In this document: positions 52,728 through 62,351 of the stretch, in pieces
Layout: each line of letters opens with the position of its first letter
Position numbering within the stretch: position 1 is the stretch's first letter
DNA from: JAPPOI01 sp028818055
GTDB taxonomy: Bacteria; Pseudomonadota; Alphaproteobacteria; Rhodobacterales; Rhodobacteraceae
Assembly (NCBI GenBank): GCA_965267405.1
Contig: OZ253954.1
Span: 2,418,001 to 2,482,000, forward strand
Length of the DNA: 64,000 bases
Direction of reading: 5' to 3'
Notes under the pieces: model-generated
Told to the model about the DNA's origin: nothing
What the model saw: only the letters and a program-made list of their open reading frames with translations
Databases searched by the model: none
Position numbers and translations under genes: made by a program

Positions 52728-53912
52728 ATGTTAAACGATCTGCAACAGCAACCTGCCGACAAGATTTTGGCGCTCATGCAAATGTTTCGCGAAGACCCGC
52801 GGACGGACAAGGTTGACTTGGGCGTTGGAGTGTACCGCGATGCCGAAGGCCGCACACCGGTGATGCGCGCTGTCAAAGCGGCCGAGCGTCGACTTGTCGA
52901 AGAACAGGAAACCAAAGCGTACACTGGACTGGCGGGCGATCCGGCGTTTTCAGCCGCGATGCGCGGATTGATCTTGGGCGACAGCGTGTCTGCCGACCGG
53001 GTGGCAGCCGTTGCCACCCCCGGAGGCACGGGTGCTGTGCGGCAGGGCCTTGAGTTGATGCAATACGCCGACAGGGCGGCAACGATTTGGGTTTCGACGC
53101 CTACGTGGCCAAACCATCCGTCAATCATCAAGTATCTGGGCGTGCCGATGAAGCCCTATCGCTACTTTGATGAAGCGACACGGGGTGTCGATTTCGAAGG
53201 CATGATTGAGGACCTGAAAGGAGCCAAGTCTGGCGACTTGGTTTTGCTGCACGGATGCTGCCACAATCCAACCGGTGCAAATTTGACCGAAGAACAATGG
53301 CAGGCAGTTGCGGACCTGCTTGAAAGTACGGGTGCAATTCCGTTCATTGACATCGCTTATCAAGGATTTGGCGATGGTTTGGACGTCGATGCATATGGCA
53401 CTCGTTTATTGGCCTCGCGCTTGCCGGAACTGGTTGTTGCCGCGTCCTGTTCGAAAAACTTTGGCGTCTACCGCGAGCGTACCGGTCTTTTGATGGCAAT
53501 CGCTGAAAACCCGACCGCAAAGACGTCTGCTCAGTCGACATTGGCTTTTTTGAATCGCCAGAACTATTCGTTCCCACCAGATCACGGCGCCCGGGTTGTG
53601 ACCATGATCCTTGAGGATTCTGAACTTCGGACTGATTGGGAAAACGAACTGGAAGCTGTTCGCGAAGGCATGCTCAAACTTAGGACCGAACTTGCATCCG
53701 AACTGCGTCAGCGAACGAATTCGGATCGCTTCGATTTTATTTCGGATCACCGCGGCATGTTTTCTCGAATTGGTGCGTCACCCGAGCAAGTTACGCAGCT
53801 GCGTGACCAATATGGGATCTATATGGTCGGAGACAGCCGCATGAACATCGCTGGTCTGAATGAAGCGACAGTTCCTGTGCTGGCTGAGGCCATTGCAAAA
53901 ATCGGCGTCTAA
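52728..53912 (+). CDS. tyrB: Aromatic amino acid / aspartate aminotransferase
   Basis: The 394-residue class I PLP aminotransferase has the Lys-containing loop SCSKNFGVYRERTG near residue 241 and LLHGCCHNPTGANLT near residue 168. It is of the TyrB/AspC type, acting on aromatic amino acids and aspartate. A strong ribosome site (TTAAGGACC) precedes it. A terminator stem lies 9 bp after the stop. Confidence 0.9.
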   Translation: MLNDLQQQPADKILALMQMFREDPRTDKVDLGVGVYRDAEGRTPVMRAVKAAERRLVEEQETKAYTGLAGDPAFSAAMRGLILGDSVSADRVAAVATPGGTGAVRQGLELMQYADRAATIWVSTPTWPNHPSIIKYLGVPMKPYRYFDEATRGVDFEGMIEDLKGAKSGDLVLLHGCCHNPTGANLTEEQWQAVADLLESTGAIPFIDIAYQGFGDGLDVDAYGTRLLASRLPELVVAASCSKNFGVYRERTGLLMAIAENPTAKTSAQSTLAFLNRQNYSFPPDHGARVVTMILEDSELRTDWENELEAVREGMLKLRTELASELRQRTNSDRFDFISDHRGMFSRIGASPEQVTQLRDQYGIYMVGDSRMNIAGLNEATVPVLAEAIAKIGV

Positions 53913-53940
53913 AAGAAGAAGAGGGGCCGCATGGCCCCTC
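53911..53940 (-). terminator. Intrinsic terminator for the acidic hypothetical gene
   Basis: GAGGGGCC (53921-53928) and GGCCCCTC (53933-53940) form an 8-bp stem. Read on the minus strand it is followed by TTCTTCTTTT. On the plus strand there is no T-run, so it serves mainly the minus-strand gene, and partly tyrB. Confidence 0.8.
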
Positions 53941-53964
53941 AAACTCGCTGGATAAAAGAATAGA

Positions 53965-55674
53965 TTATTCGCCTGCGATGCGTTGCGTCGGATTGAATCG
54001 CGTATCTTCAGAGATTGCGAACTGACCACGCTGAAGTTTGCGGATTTTTCCTTGGCGAAGTAGTTGGCCGAAGGAACGCAGTCCTGCTTCGCGCGACATC
54101 TCCAGAGCCGGATCAACGCGTGCCACGCGTTTCATGATTTCTGGTCTCGAGAAATGTGGCTGGCCTTCAACAAATGCAGAGTACGCGGCCGCAGCTTCCA
54201 GTAGGTCTGTCAACTCGGTCGCGCCCATCTGGTTTGCAAATTCTTTGAAGTTCTCGGGCATATCCTCGGCGGAGATGTCAGCTTTTGCCGGCTCGTCGCC
54301 GAACTGATCATCCTCGTCAACGCGCTGGGAGGATACCAAAACCAATGGCGCTGCGCTTTGCACCTTGGCGTTGTCCGCCGCGATTTGCTGCGTTTCTTCC
54401 TGCGTCGGCGTACGGGTGATCACGCGTTTCAGATCATCGCGATAAGGAGTTTTCTGTTCTTCTGAGGTGACGGTTCTGGTCACCAATCTGGAAAACACAC
54501 GATCTGCTTTTGTTGCTGCAACAGCAGCTCTCATTTGGCTGATCACGCGCCGGCGACGAATGCCTTCACCGTCGTTGAACTGGTTGTCTGTTTCTTCAAG
54601 AAGACGGCCAACATCTTTTTCATCGTCAGTGATCGGTTCAAGCGAACTGGACTTGTCCTTCTCGTCCGACGCGTCGTCGTCACCTTCGCTGTCGGCGTCA
54701 GCACTTTTTGACGCAACACTTGCGACCATCGCGGCCACATCATCGTCGTCGGCGTCTTCTTCTTCAGCGGCCCCATCTGAAGCCTGGTCTTCGGAAACCA
54801 AATCGTCGGTTTCTTCCGGTTGATCTTCCGAGGCATCCGCAATTGCAGCTGAGAGTTCTTCTTCGAATGTGTCTTCTTCCTCGACGTTCGTCTCAGGCTC
54901 GATCGGGCTTTCGACTTCTTCTTCGGCTTCGTCTGCAGAACTATCTTCTGAGACGATGTTCGAGATTACGCGGTCAGTTTCGTCAGCTTGCTCGAACTGC
55001 GCTTGCTCATCTGCTTCGTCAACATCATCTAGAATTCCGGACGAGAACTGTTCGTCGGCATACTCATCTTCGTCGTCATCCGCCAAGTCGGCGGTGATTG
55101 AATTGATTGTTTGTGTCAGAGCCCGGCTACGCTTACGCGGAGCAGACTCGTCAGAAGGTGCGTCCGTCTGGTTTGGCTGTTCGCCAGCTTCCGCCGTCTG
55201 AGGCTCGATATTGCGTGAAACGACCGCCCGGATCCGGCGCAGTTTTTCTGCAACTGACTCGACAGGGGCGTCCTCTTCGATAGGCTCCGCAGATACATCA
55301 ACAGTGAGCACGTCCTCGGGTTCGTCCGCCAGAAGGTACTCGTCATCAAAAGCGAGTGGACCGCTTTCCAAGGTTTCAGCATCTTCAACTGAAGCCTGTT
55401 CGGACTTTGGTTCGTCCTTTGCAACTTGCCGCAGAGCCACACCGTTATCGCCTACGCGCGCTTCGACGCGCTGGCGTACTTCCTTTTGCGCGATGTTTTG
55501 CAACATCTCTGCGTCAGGGGTTGGCGGCTCGGCACCGAAATATCTGTCGTCAGCGGCCAAATCGCGAAAGTATTCCGCAATTCCGCGCATTGTTCCAAAT
55601 GGGTCGTCAAAACCTTCCAACGTGCAACTAAACGTGCCGTACGAAACCGTCAGAATTTTGTTTGAACCTGTCAT
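53965..55674 (-). CDS. Large acidic hypothetical protein
   Basis: The 569-residue protein has a conserved-looking N-terminal domain (residues 1-~85, ILTVSYGTFSCTLEGFDDPFG) and a C-terminal domain (~430-569, ELTDLLEAAAAYSAFVEGQ, FGQLLRQGKIRKLQRGQF). They are joined by ~300 residues of extremely Asp/Glu/Ala/Ser-rich, low-complexity sequence. No signal or membrane segment. Similar proteins are sometimes labelled CheA in roseobacter genomes, but no kinase or HPt motif is visible. A role as a cytoplasmic scaffold is possible. Single-gene unit ending in a terminator. Confidence 0.85.
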   Translation of the reverse strand: MTGSNKILTVSYGTFSCTLEGFDDPFGTMRGIAEYFRDLAADDRYFGAEPPTPDAEMLQNIAQKEVRQRVEARVGDNGVALRQVAKDEPKSEQASVEDAETLESGPLAFDDEYLLADEPEDVLTVDVSAEPIEEDAPVESVAEKLRRIRAVVSRNIEPQTAEAGEQPNQTDAPSDESAPRKRSRALTQTINSITADLADDDEDEYADEQFSSGILDDVDEADEQAQFEQADETDRVISNIVSEDSSADEAEEEVESPIEPETNVEEEDTFEEELSAAIADASEDQPEETDDLVSEDQASDGAAEEEDADDDDVAAMVASVASKSADADSEGDDDASDEKDKSSSLEPITDDEKDVGRLLEETDNQFNDGEGIRRRRVISQMRAAVAATKADRVFSRLVTRTVTSEEQKTPYRDDLKRVITRTPTQEETQQIAADNAKVQSAAPLVLVSSQRVDEDDQFGDEPAKADISAEDMPENFKEFANQMGATELTDLLEAAAAYSAFVEGQPHFSRPEIMKRVARVDPALEMSREAGLRSFGQLLRQGKIRKLQRGQFAISEDTRFNPTQRIAGE

Positions 55675-55810
55675 TTCGGGTCGCTTTCTACAAAACCATC
55701 AACAATCTGTTTACCAAGAAGGGCGTCGGAAATAGGAACACTCCTGAGGAAATCAAAGGATATTTTCGGGACAGAATTGTGGCGCAGGGTTGAGTTTAGG
55801 GCAATTTTTT

Positions 55811-56488
55811 ATGGAAAACGAGCGTATTCAGGCAGCCTCCGGAGTGACGTTGATCGGTGGTGGCGATCCTAGCATCACAATGCTTGAAGAAGCCTTGACG
55901 CATGCCCCAATGCTTGTTGGTGCCGATGGCGGTGCGAATTTTGCTTTAAAACACGGGCTTACACCAGATTTTGCCATCGGCGATTTCGATTCGATTTCGG
56001 CGGATGTGCGAGAAGCTCTTCCGGATGAACGCCTCATCCATGATCCTGACCAAGACACGACTGACTTTCAGAAGTGTTTGTCGCGTCTCGATGCGCCTTT
56101 CATCTTGGCTGTCGGCTTCACTGGTGGCCGGATGGATCACACACTGGCGGCAATGTCGGCACTGTTAGCCGAAAGTGTGGCTCCGACAGTGCTGCTCACT
56201 GAACACGACCTGGTCTTTGCGGTCCCGCAGGAGTTTTCCGTCGATTTAGGGCAGCAGTCCCGTTTTTCTCTTTACCCGATGGTTGATGTCACGGGCACAT
56301 CCGAGGGCCTGAAATGGCCCATTGATGGATTGTCGCTGGCGCCCAACGGAAGAATTGCCACGTCCAATGAAACCACCGGTCCTGTGAAACTTTCGTTGGA
56401 TCGTCGTGGAATGCTTGGGATCGTGCCTCGCGCTCAGTTGGGGCGGATCATTCCTGCGTTGGTTGCATCGTGGCCCGCTCGCGCATGA
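55811..56488 (+). CDS. Thiamine pyrophosphokinase
   Basis: The 225-residue enzyme (TPK fold) makes thiamine diphosphate directly from thiamine. GADGGANFALKHGLTPDFAIG and DQDTTDFQKCL are family motifs. The ATG at 55811 is used; the TTG at 55790 would add seven residues. It overlaps the convergent EamA gene by 41 bp. Its product is the cofactor of the transketolase and Xsc in this window. Confidence 0.92.
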   Translation: MENERIQAASGVTLIGGGDPSITMLEEALTHAPMLVGADGGANFALKHGLTPDFAIGDFDSISADVREALPDERLIHDPDQDTTDFQKCLSRLDAPFILAVGFTGGRMDHTLAAMSALLAESVAPTVLLTEHDLVFAVPQEFSVDLGQQSRFSLYPMVDVTGTSEGLKWPIDGLSLAPNGRIATSNETTGPVKLSLDRRGMLGIVPRAQLGRIIPALVASWPARA

Positions 56489-57350
56489 CGATGTAAAGGC
56501 CGGCCAGCACGGTCACAACGATGCCGATCAACGCCAGCCCATTCGGGAAGTCTGAGAAGACCAGCCACCCGATGACAGCGGCTGCGGGGATCTCCAGGTA
56601 TTGCATCGGAGCAAGTGTCGCGGACGGTGCAAATCGAAGCGACCAGGTCATGGCGAGATGCGCCAGTGTGCCAAGTAGCCCCAGCATGATGACTAGGCTC
56701 CAATCATCGACGCGCGGCCACGTCAATGTTGCCCCAGTGACGTCGAAGGTGTGTCCGGCAACAACGATTGGCACAGCCATCACAAGCGCAAGGCCCGCTG
56801 ACGTGGCTTGCAGGTCTATTGGATCCAGAGCCTTCGCAACCTTGCGCGTCAATAGCATGAAAAAGGCGAAAACGATGGCGACACCCAGCGGAAGCAGGGC
56901 GGGCCATCCGACAGCAGCGAAGCTTGGCTGGACCACCATCAACGTCCCAATGAAACCGACGCCACAGGCGATAATTCGGCGGGCGCCAACGGCTTCGCCC
57001 AGAAAATAATGGCCGAGTGCAAGCATGATGAATGGCATCACAAAAGCGATTGCCACGGCATCGGCCAGCGGCAGGTATTTGAGCGCCTCGAACATCATGC
57101 CGATGCCCAGGATATGTAGAACAGCGCGCGCAACGATGGTCGGAAATAAAGCGCGTGGCACGAAAAGCGACCGCCCTGCAAGCCAGACAAGCGGCGTCAG
57201 AATGAGAAATTGCGTGGCGAAGCGGATCAGGACGAGTTGCCCAACATCCATCCGGCTTCCCAGCAACTTGGCTAAAGAGTCGCCGAGAGGAGCCATGATG
57301 CAAAATCCAAGCATCAAGGTGATGCCAAGAAGTGGTTTGTCGCCAGTCAT
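56448..57350 (-). CDS. DMT-family (EamA) transporter
   Basis: The 300-residue protein has ten hydrophobic segments in two EamA repeats, with LADAVAIAFVMPFIMLALG and APMQYLEIPAAAVIGW. It shares a 178-bp divergent region with tpa, which contains TauR-type repeats. A role in taurine metabolite export is conceivable but not shown. The substrate is unknown. Confidence 0.9.
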   Translation of the reverse strand: MTGDKPLLGITLMLGFCIMAPLGDSLAKLLGSRMDVGQLVLIRFATQFLILTPLVWLAGRSLFVPRALFPTIVARAVLHILGIGMMFEALKYLPLADAVAIAFVMPFIMLALGHYFLGEAVGARRIIACGVGFIGTLMVVQPSFAAVGWPALLPLGVAIVFAFFMLLTRKVAKALDPIDLQATSAGLALVMAVPIVVAGHTFDVTGATLTWPRVDDWSLVIMLGLLGTLAHLAMTWSLRFAPSATLAPMQYLEIPAAAVIGWLVFSDFPNGLALIGIVVTVLAGLYIVMRERATMQPTQE

Positions 57351-57428
57351 TTGCGCAACCTAAGCTGCTTTCTGGCAATGCGCGAGCAGCTTTACAAACT
57401 GTGAATAAGAGATGCCATTTTCAGTCTT

Positions 57429-57460
57429 CTGGTTCTAAACTCTCCCTTGACTGGCCCTAT
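57429..57460 (+). promoter_or_regulatory. TauR-type direct repeats upstream of tpa
   Basis: CTGGTTCTAA at 57429-57438 and CTGGCCCTAT at 57451-57460 are direct repeats spaced 22 bp start to start, about two helical turns. They resemble the CTGGACYTAA repeats reported for TauR in Rhodobacter capsulatus and recur upstream of xsc. The site is 69 bp upstream of the tpa ATG at the near end. Confidence 0.65.
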
Positions 57461-57528
57461 AATCCTGCCAAGCTTTCCAGCAGCTTGTCGCAGTTGCGAA
57501 ACGCCGCTTTTCATCAGGAGTCGTGAAC

Positions 57529-58905
57529 ATGGCCGCCTATGCACAGAATGATTTGACCGCTGTCATCGAAGCTGATCGTGCCCACCTTTGGCATCATCTA
57601 ATTCAGCACAAACCTTTTGAAACCGTTGATCCTCGGATCATGGTCGAAGGCCGTGGGATGCGGGTTTGGGATGCAACCGGTAAAGAACATCTCGACGCTG
57701 TTTCCGGTGGTGTTTGGACGGTTAATGTCGGATATGGCCGCGAGAGGATCGCAAATGCCGTTCGCGACCAACTGATCCAGATGCCCTATTTCGCAAACTC
57801 CGCTGGCTCAATTCCGGGCGCAAATTTTGCTGAGATGCTGACCGACAAAATGCCCGGCATGACCCGGGTGTATTACACGAATTCAGGATCAGAGGCGAAC
57901 GAGAAGGCCTTCAAAATGATCCGCCAAATCGCGCACAAGAAGTACGGTGGCAAGAAGAACAAAATTCTCTACCGCGAGCGCGACTATCACGGATCGACCT
58001 TGGCGACGATGTCGGCAGGCGGACAGCTTGAGCGGAACATGCAGTACGGGCCATTTGCTCCTGGTTTTGTCGAAGTTCCACACTGCCTCGAGTATCGTGC
58101 GCAGATTGAAACCGAGAACTATGGTGAATGGGCGGCTGATCAGATTGAAGAGGTTATTCTGCGCGAAGGACCGGACACTGTTGGCGCTTTGTGTCTTGAG
58201 CCGGTAACAGCCGGTGGCGGTGTCATTACACCTCCGGATGGATACTGGGCGCGTGTTCAGGAAATCTGCAAGAAGTACGACATACTCTTGCACATCGACG
58301 AAGTGGTTTGTGGCGTCGGTCGAACCGGCACTTGGTTTGGATACCAGCACTTCGGCATCAAACCAGATTTTGTCACGATGGCAAAAGGCGTGGCCAGCGG
58401 GTACGCCGCCATCGCCTGTATGGTCACGACCGAAGAGATCTTCGAGATGTTCAAGTCTGATGCTTCCGACCCAATGAATTACTTCCGCGATATTTCCACC
58501 TTTGGTGGGTGTACCGCCGGACCGGCAGCGGCCATTGAGAATATGAAGATCATCGAAGAAGAAGAGCTGCTGGATAATACCACGGCAATGGGTGCCCGGA
58601 TGATCGATAATCTTTTGGCCCTTCAAGAAAAGCACCGGGTCATTGGTCATGTGCGCGGCAAGGGTCTGTTCTGCGGCGCCGAACTGGTGGCAGATCGTCA
58701 GACCAAGGAACCAGCAGACGAGAAGAAAGTTCAGGCCGTTGTTGCAGATTGTATGGCGCAGGGTGTTGTCATCGGGGCGACCAACCGGTCGTTGCCCGGT
58801 TTCAACAATACGCTGTGTTTCAGCCCGGCGCTGATTTCAACTGCGGACGACATTGATGAGATTACGACCGCTGTCGACAAGGCACTGACCAAAGTCTTCA
58901 GCTGA
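57529..58905 (+). CDS. tpa: Taurine:pyruvate aminotransferase
   Basis: The 458-residue class III aminotransferase converts taurine and pyruvate to sulfoacetaldehyde and alanine. The PLP lysine is in TMAKGVASGYAA near residue 288, and VYYTNSGSEANEKAFKMIR near residue 112 is the family loop. The downstream tauR-xsc-pta cluster fixes the assignment. The ATG at 57529 has GGAG eight bases upstream; a GTG at 57523 is too close to it. Confidence 0.92.
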   Translation: MAAYAQNDLTAVIEADRAHLWHHLIQHKPFETVDPRIMVEGRGMRVWDATGKEHLDAVSGGVWTVNVGYGRERIANAVRDQLIQMPYFANSAGSIPGANFAEMLTDKMPGMTRVYYTNSGSEANEKAFKMIRQIAHKKYGGKKNKILYRERDYHGSTLATMSAGGQLERNMQYGPFAPGFVEVPHCLEYRAQIETENYGEWAADQIEEVILREGPDTVGALCLEPVTAGGGVITPPDGYWARVQEICKKYDILLHIDEVVCGVGRTGTWFGYQHFGIKPDFVTMAKGVASGYAAIACMVTTEEIFEMFKSDASDPMNYFRDISTFGGCTAGPAAAIENMKIIEEEELLDNTTAMGARMIDNLLALQEKHRVIGHVRGKGLFCGAELVADRQTKEPADEKKVQAVVADCMAQGVVIGATNRSLPGFNNTLCFSPALISTADDIDEITTAVDKALTKVFS

Positions 58906-58944
58906 CGCTGGTCCGCAAAAACAGCTTTCCATAGCCGTGGCAAT

Positions 58945-58969
58945 CTGGCTATAAGCCATCAGGTTTATA
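58945..58969 (+). promoter_or_regulatory. Possible TauR half-sites upstream of tauR
   Basis: CTGGCTATAA at 58945-58954 matches the CTGG-N2-CTAA pattern at all but one position. CAGGTTTATA at 58960-58969 is a weaker copy 15 bp downstream. They lie 12-37 bp before the tauR start, so autoregulation is possible. The spacing differs from the tpa and xsc sites. Confidence 0.3.
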
Positions 58970-58981
58970 GATCCAGTTGCC

Positions 58982-60448
58982 ATGGCAATCTCCGAAGAAA
59001 CATTCTATCTGGACCCGTCTTACGAAGGGACTCTGCAAAAGCAGGTCCAAACGCTTGTGGCTGAAGGCATCCTCTCGGGGCGGTTTCGCCCGGGTGAACG
59101 GCTCCCGTCATCGCGGAAATTGGCAAAACATCTTAGCATCAGCCGCATCACAATTACCTTGGCGTATGCGGAGCTCGTTGCGGACGACTATGTCGTTTCG
59201 CGTGGACGCTCAGGGTATTTTGTATCTGATACCGCGCCGCGTCCTCGCATGAACGCCCAAACGCAGGCGCGGGAGGACAAGGTCGACTGGTCTCGCATGA
59301 TCGGGACGCGTTGGTCGACGGGACCAAAGTTGGAAAAGCCGCGTGAGTGGAGGCAGTTTCGGTTTCCGTTCATTTACGGGCAGGCAGACGCCAGTCTGTT
59401 CGACCATCGAAACTGGCGACTGTGCGCACTTCAAGCTTTGGGTCAGCGTGACTTCGCGGCAATGACAGCCGACTATTATGAGCGCGATGACCCCAAGCTG
59501 GTAGAATTTATCGCACGCCATTCACTGCCAAGGCGCGGCATCATAGCAAACCCCGACGAAATTCTCGTGACTTTAGGGGCCCAGAACGCACTTTGGCTGG
59601 CGGCCCAAATTTTGCTGACTCAGCGTCGATCTGCGGTGATCGAAGACCCATGCTATCCGGGGTTGCGTGACATCCTGAACCAAACCCGCTGCAATGTTCT
59701 GCCTCTTGATGTGGACGATCAAGGCCTGAATCCAGCACATGTGCCAAGTGATACAGACGTGGTTTTTGTCACGCCAAGCCACCATTGCCCAACGAGTGTG
59801 ACAATGCCGCTTGATCGGCGTCGCGCGTTGCTGGACCGGGCGAGCAAAGACAACTTTCTTCTTGTCGAAGACGATTATGAATTCGAGATGTCTTTCCTAG
59901 AGCCGCCGTCACCCGCGCTGAAGTCGTTGGATCAAGAAGGAAGAGTGATTCATATCGGCTCGTTTTCGAAGTCGCTCTTTCCGGGTCTGCGGCTTGGCTA
60001 TCTTGTTGGCTCTGCACCGTTCATTAAAGAGGCACGGGCATTGCGAGCGACTATTTTGCGGCACCCACCGGGGCACGTTCAGCGTACTGCAGCCTACTTC
60101 CTGTCCTTCGGGCATTATGATGCGCTAATCAAACGAACGGCGGATGCGTTCAAGCGCCGCCGGGCTGTGATGGAAACAGCCATTCGTAATCAAGGGTTGG
60201 TCGTCGCGGGTGGTGGTCTGGGCGGTTCCAGTTTCTGGATGAAAGCTCCAGATCACGTGGACGCCGACATCCTTGCTTCAGATCTCGCCAAGCAAGGTGT
60301 GTTGATTGAAAGTGGAACGCCCTTTTTCCCGTCGGAAACGCCTCCACGCAATTACTATCGTCTGGCGTATAGCTCTATTCCGGAGAACCGAATACCGGAA
60401 GGAATTGGGTTAATCGCAGCTGCAATTCGCACCTACGCCCCCGGCTGA
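58982..60448 (+). CDS. tauR: MocR/GntR-type taurine regulator
   Basis: The 488-residue protein joins an N-terminal GntR winged helix (GRFRPGERLPSSRKLAKHL, SRITITLAYAELVADDYV) to a class I aminotransferase-like domain whose PLP Lys is in SFSKSLFPGLRLGY. That is the MocR subfamily; TauR in R. capsulatus activates tpa with taurine. It lies between tpa and xsc in the same direction. Its predicted operators flank it on both sides. Confidence 0.9.
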   Translation: MAISEETFYLDPSYEGTLQKQVQTLVAEGILSGRFRPGERLPSSRKLAKHLSISRITITLAYAELVADDYVVSRGRSGYFVSDTAPRPRMNAQTQAREDKVDWSRMIGTRWSTGPKLEKPREWRQFRFPFIYGQADASLFDHRNWRLCALQALGQRDFAAMTADYYERDDPKLVEFIARHSLPRRGIIANPDEILVTLGAQNALWLAAQILLTQRRSAVIEDPCYPGLRDILNQTRCNVLPLDVDDQGLNPAHVPSDTDVVFVTPSHHCPTSVTMPLDRRRALLDRASKDNFLLVEDDYEFEMSFLEPPSPALKSLDQEGRVIHIGSFSKSLFPGLRLGYLVGSAPFIKEARALRATILRHPPGHVQRTAAYFLSFGHYDALIKRTADAFKRRRAVMETAIRNQGLVVAGGGLGGSSFWMKAPDHVDADILASDLAKQGVLIESGTPFFPSETPPRNYYRLAYSSIPENRIPEGIGLIAAAIRTYAPG

Positions 60449-60474
60449 GATCAAGATAAGGCCAGATCGAGTTT

Positions 60475-60507
60475 CTGGCGCTAAAATGGGCCATCAACTG
60501 GCCCTAA
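60475..60507 (+). promoter_or_regulatory. TauR-type direct repeats upstream of xsc
   Basis: CTGGCGCTAA at 60475-60484 and CTGGCCCTAA at 60498-60507 are direct repeats 23 bp apart start to start. They are near-identical to the pair upstream of tpa. The near end is 55 bp before the xsc start, which suggests a second TauR-dependent promoter for xsc. Confidence 0.65.
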
Positions 60508-60561
60508 CGGACACACCTGTGAGACCCTATCTCACAGCAAGCAACAGCAGAGGTATCCGCC

Positions 60562-62331
60562 ATGAAAATGAGCACCGAAGAAGCCTTTATCAAAGTGCTT
60601 CAAGCCCACGGAATTCAACACGCATTTGGGATCATTGGTTCTGCAATGATGCCGATTTCGGATCTGTTCCCGACAGCCGGGATCAAGTTTTGGGATTGTG
60701 CTCACGAAGGTTCCGCCGGCTTCATGGCCGACGGCTTCACGCGCGCGACCGGAAACATGTCCATGATGATCGCTCAAAACGGTCCGGGCATTACCAACTT
60801 CGTGACGCCAGTGAAGACAGCTTATTGGAACCACACACCATTGCTACTGGTCACGCCTCAAGCTGCAAACAAGACCATGGGGCAGGGCGGCTTCCAAGAA
60901 GTCGAGCAAATGAAGCTCTTTGAAGATATGGTCGCCTATCAGGAAGAGGTCCGCGACCCGAGTCGTATGGCTGAGGTCCTTAACCGCGTGATCCTGCAGG
61001 CCAAACGTGCAAGTGCACCTGCGCAGATTAACATTCCGCGTGATTTCTGGACGCAGGTTATTGATATCGATCTGCCAGCCATCGTCGAATTTGAACGTCC
61101 TGCTGGCGGTGCAGATGCAGTTGCTGATGCTGCCAAGCTTCTTTCTGACGCAGAGTTCCCGGTGATCCTGAACGGTGCCGGAGCAGTCTTGGCTGACGGC
61201 ATCCCGGCGTCGATGGCGCTGGCAGAACGCCTCGATGCGCCAGTTTGCGTGGGCTACCAGCACAACGATGCGTTCCCGGGCTCACATCCTTTGTTTGCCG
61301 GACCTCTCGGCTACAACGGTTCGAAAGCAGGCATGGAACTCATTTCCAAAGCCGACGTCGTGCTTTGCTTGGGCACTCGCTTGAACCCGTTTTCGACGTT
61401 GCCGGGCTATGGAATCGATTACTGGCCTGCAAATGCGAAAATCATTCAAGTCGATATCAATCCAGACCGGATTGGCCTGACCAAGAAAGTTGCTGTTGGA
61501 ATTGTTGGTGACGCCAAAAAAGTTGCTGAAGGCATTCTTGGCCAGCTTTCGGATACCGCTGGCGACAAAGGCCGCGCCGATCGCAAGAACACCATCGCGC
61601 AAAGCAAGTCAGCATGGGCACAGCAGCTATCATCGATGGATCATGAAGATGATGATCCCGGTACAAGCTGGAACGAGCGTGCACGCGCCGCCAAGCCTGA
61701 TTGGATGAGCCCACGTATGGCCTGGCGGGCCATTCAGGCTGGACTTCCAAAAGAGGCGATTATTTCGTCAGACATCGGCAACAACTGTGCGATCGGCAAC
61801 GCTTATCCAAGCTTTGAAGAAGGCCGCAAGTATCTGGCACCGGGTCTGTTCGGACCATGTGGATACGGTCTTCCGTCGATTGTCGGCGCGAAAATCGGCC
61901 AGCCAGATGTCCCGGTTGTCGGCTTCGCAGGCGACGGCGCATTTGGTATCGCCGTGAACGAACTGACTGCGATTGGTCGTGGCGACTGGCCTGCCATCAC
62001 GCAGATCGTCTTCCGCAACTACCAGTGGGGCGCTGAGAAACGGAACACGACGCTTTGGTACGACGACAATTTCGTTGGTACCGAGCTGGACGAAGAAGTT
62101 AGCTACGCTGGCATCGCCAAAGCTTGTGGTCTTCAAGGTGTTGTTGCCCGGACGATGGATGAGCTGACCGAAGCCCTTCGCAAGGCGATCGACGATCAGA
62201 TGAACCATGGCAAGACAACGTTGATCGAAGCCATGATCAATCAGGAACTGGGCGAACCTTTCCGTCGTGATGCGATGAAAGCGCCAGTCGCAGTGGCCGG
62301 TGTCAGCGCAACCGATATGGCTGCTGAGTAA
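60562..62331 (+). CDS. xsc: Sulfoacetaldehyde acetyltransferase
   Basis: The 589-residue ThDP enzyme converts sulfoacetaldehyde and phosphate to acetyl phosphate and sulfite. It opens MKMSTEEAFIKVLQAHGIQH, has WDCAHEGSAGFMADGFTRA for the ThDP Glu, and a C-terminal GDGAFGIAVNELTAIGRGDW ThDP-Mg site. Length and neighbours (tpa, tauR, pta) agree. Sulfite would then need oxidation or export by genes not seen here. Confidence 0.96.
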   Translation: MKMSTEEAFIKVLQAHGIQHAFGIIGSAMMPISDLFPTAGIKFWDCAHEGSAGFMADGFTRATGNMSMMIAQNGPGITNFVTPVKTAYWNHTPLLLVTPQAANKTMGQGGFQEVEQMKLFEDMVAYQEEVRDPSRMAEVLNRVILQAKRASAPAQINIPRDFWTQVIDIDLPAIVEFERPAGGADAVADAAKLLSDAEFPVILNGAGAVLADGIPASMALAERLDAPVCVGYQHNDAFPGSHPLFAGPLGYNGSKAGMELISKADVVLCLGTRLNPFSTLPGYGIDYWPANAKIIQVDINPDRIGLTKKVAVGIVGDAKKVAEGILGQLSDTAGDKGRADRKNTIAQSKSAWAQQLSSMDHEDDDPGTSWNERARAAKPDWMSPRMAWRAIQAGLPKEAIISSDIGNNCAIGNAYPSFEEGRKYLAPGLFGPCGYGLPSIVGAKIGQPDVPVVGFAGDGAFGIAVNELTAIGRGDWPAITQIVFRNYQWGAEKRNTTLWYDDNFVGTELDEEVSYAGIAKACGLQGVVARTMDELTEALRKAIDDQMNHGKTTLIEAMINQELGEPFRRDAMKAPVAVAGVSATDMAAE

Positions 62332-62351
62332 TTTGCATAGATATGAGAAAA

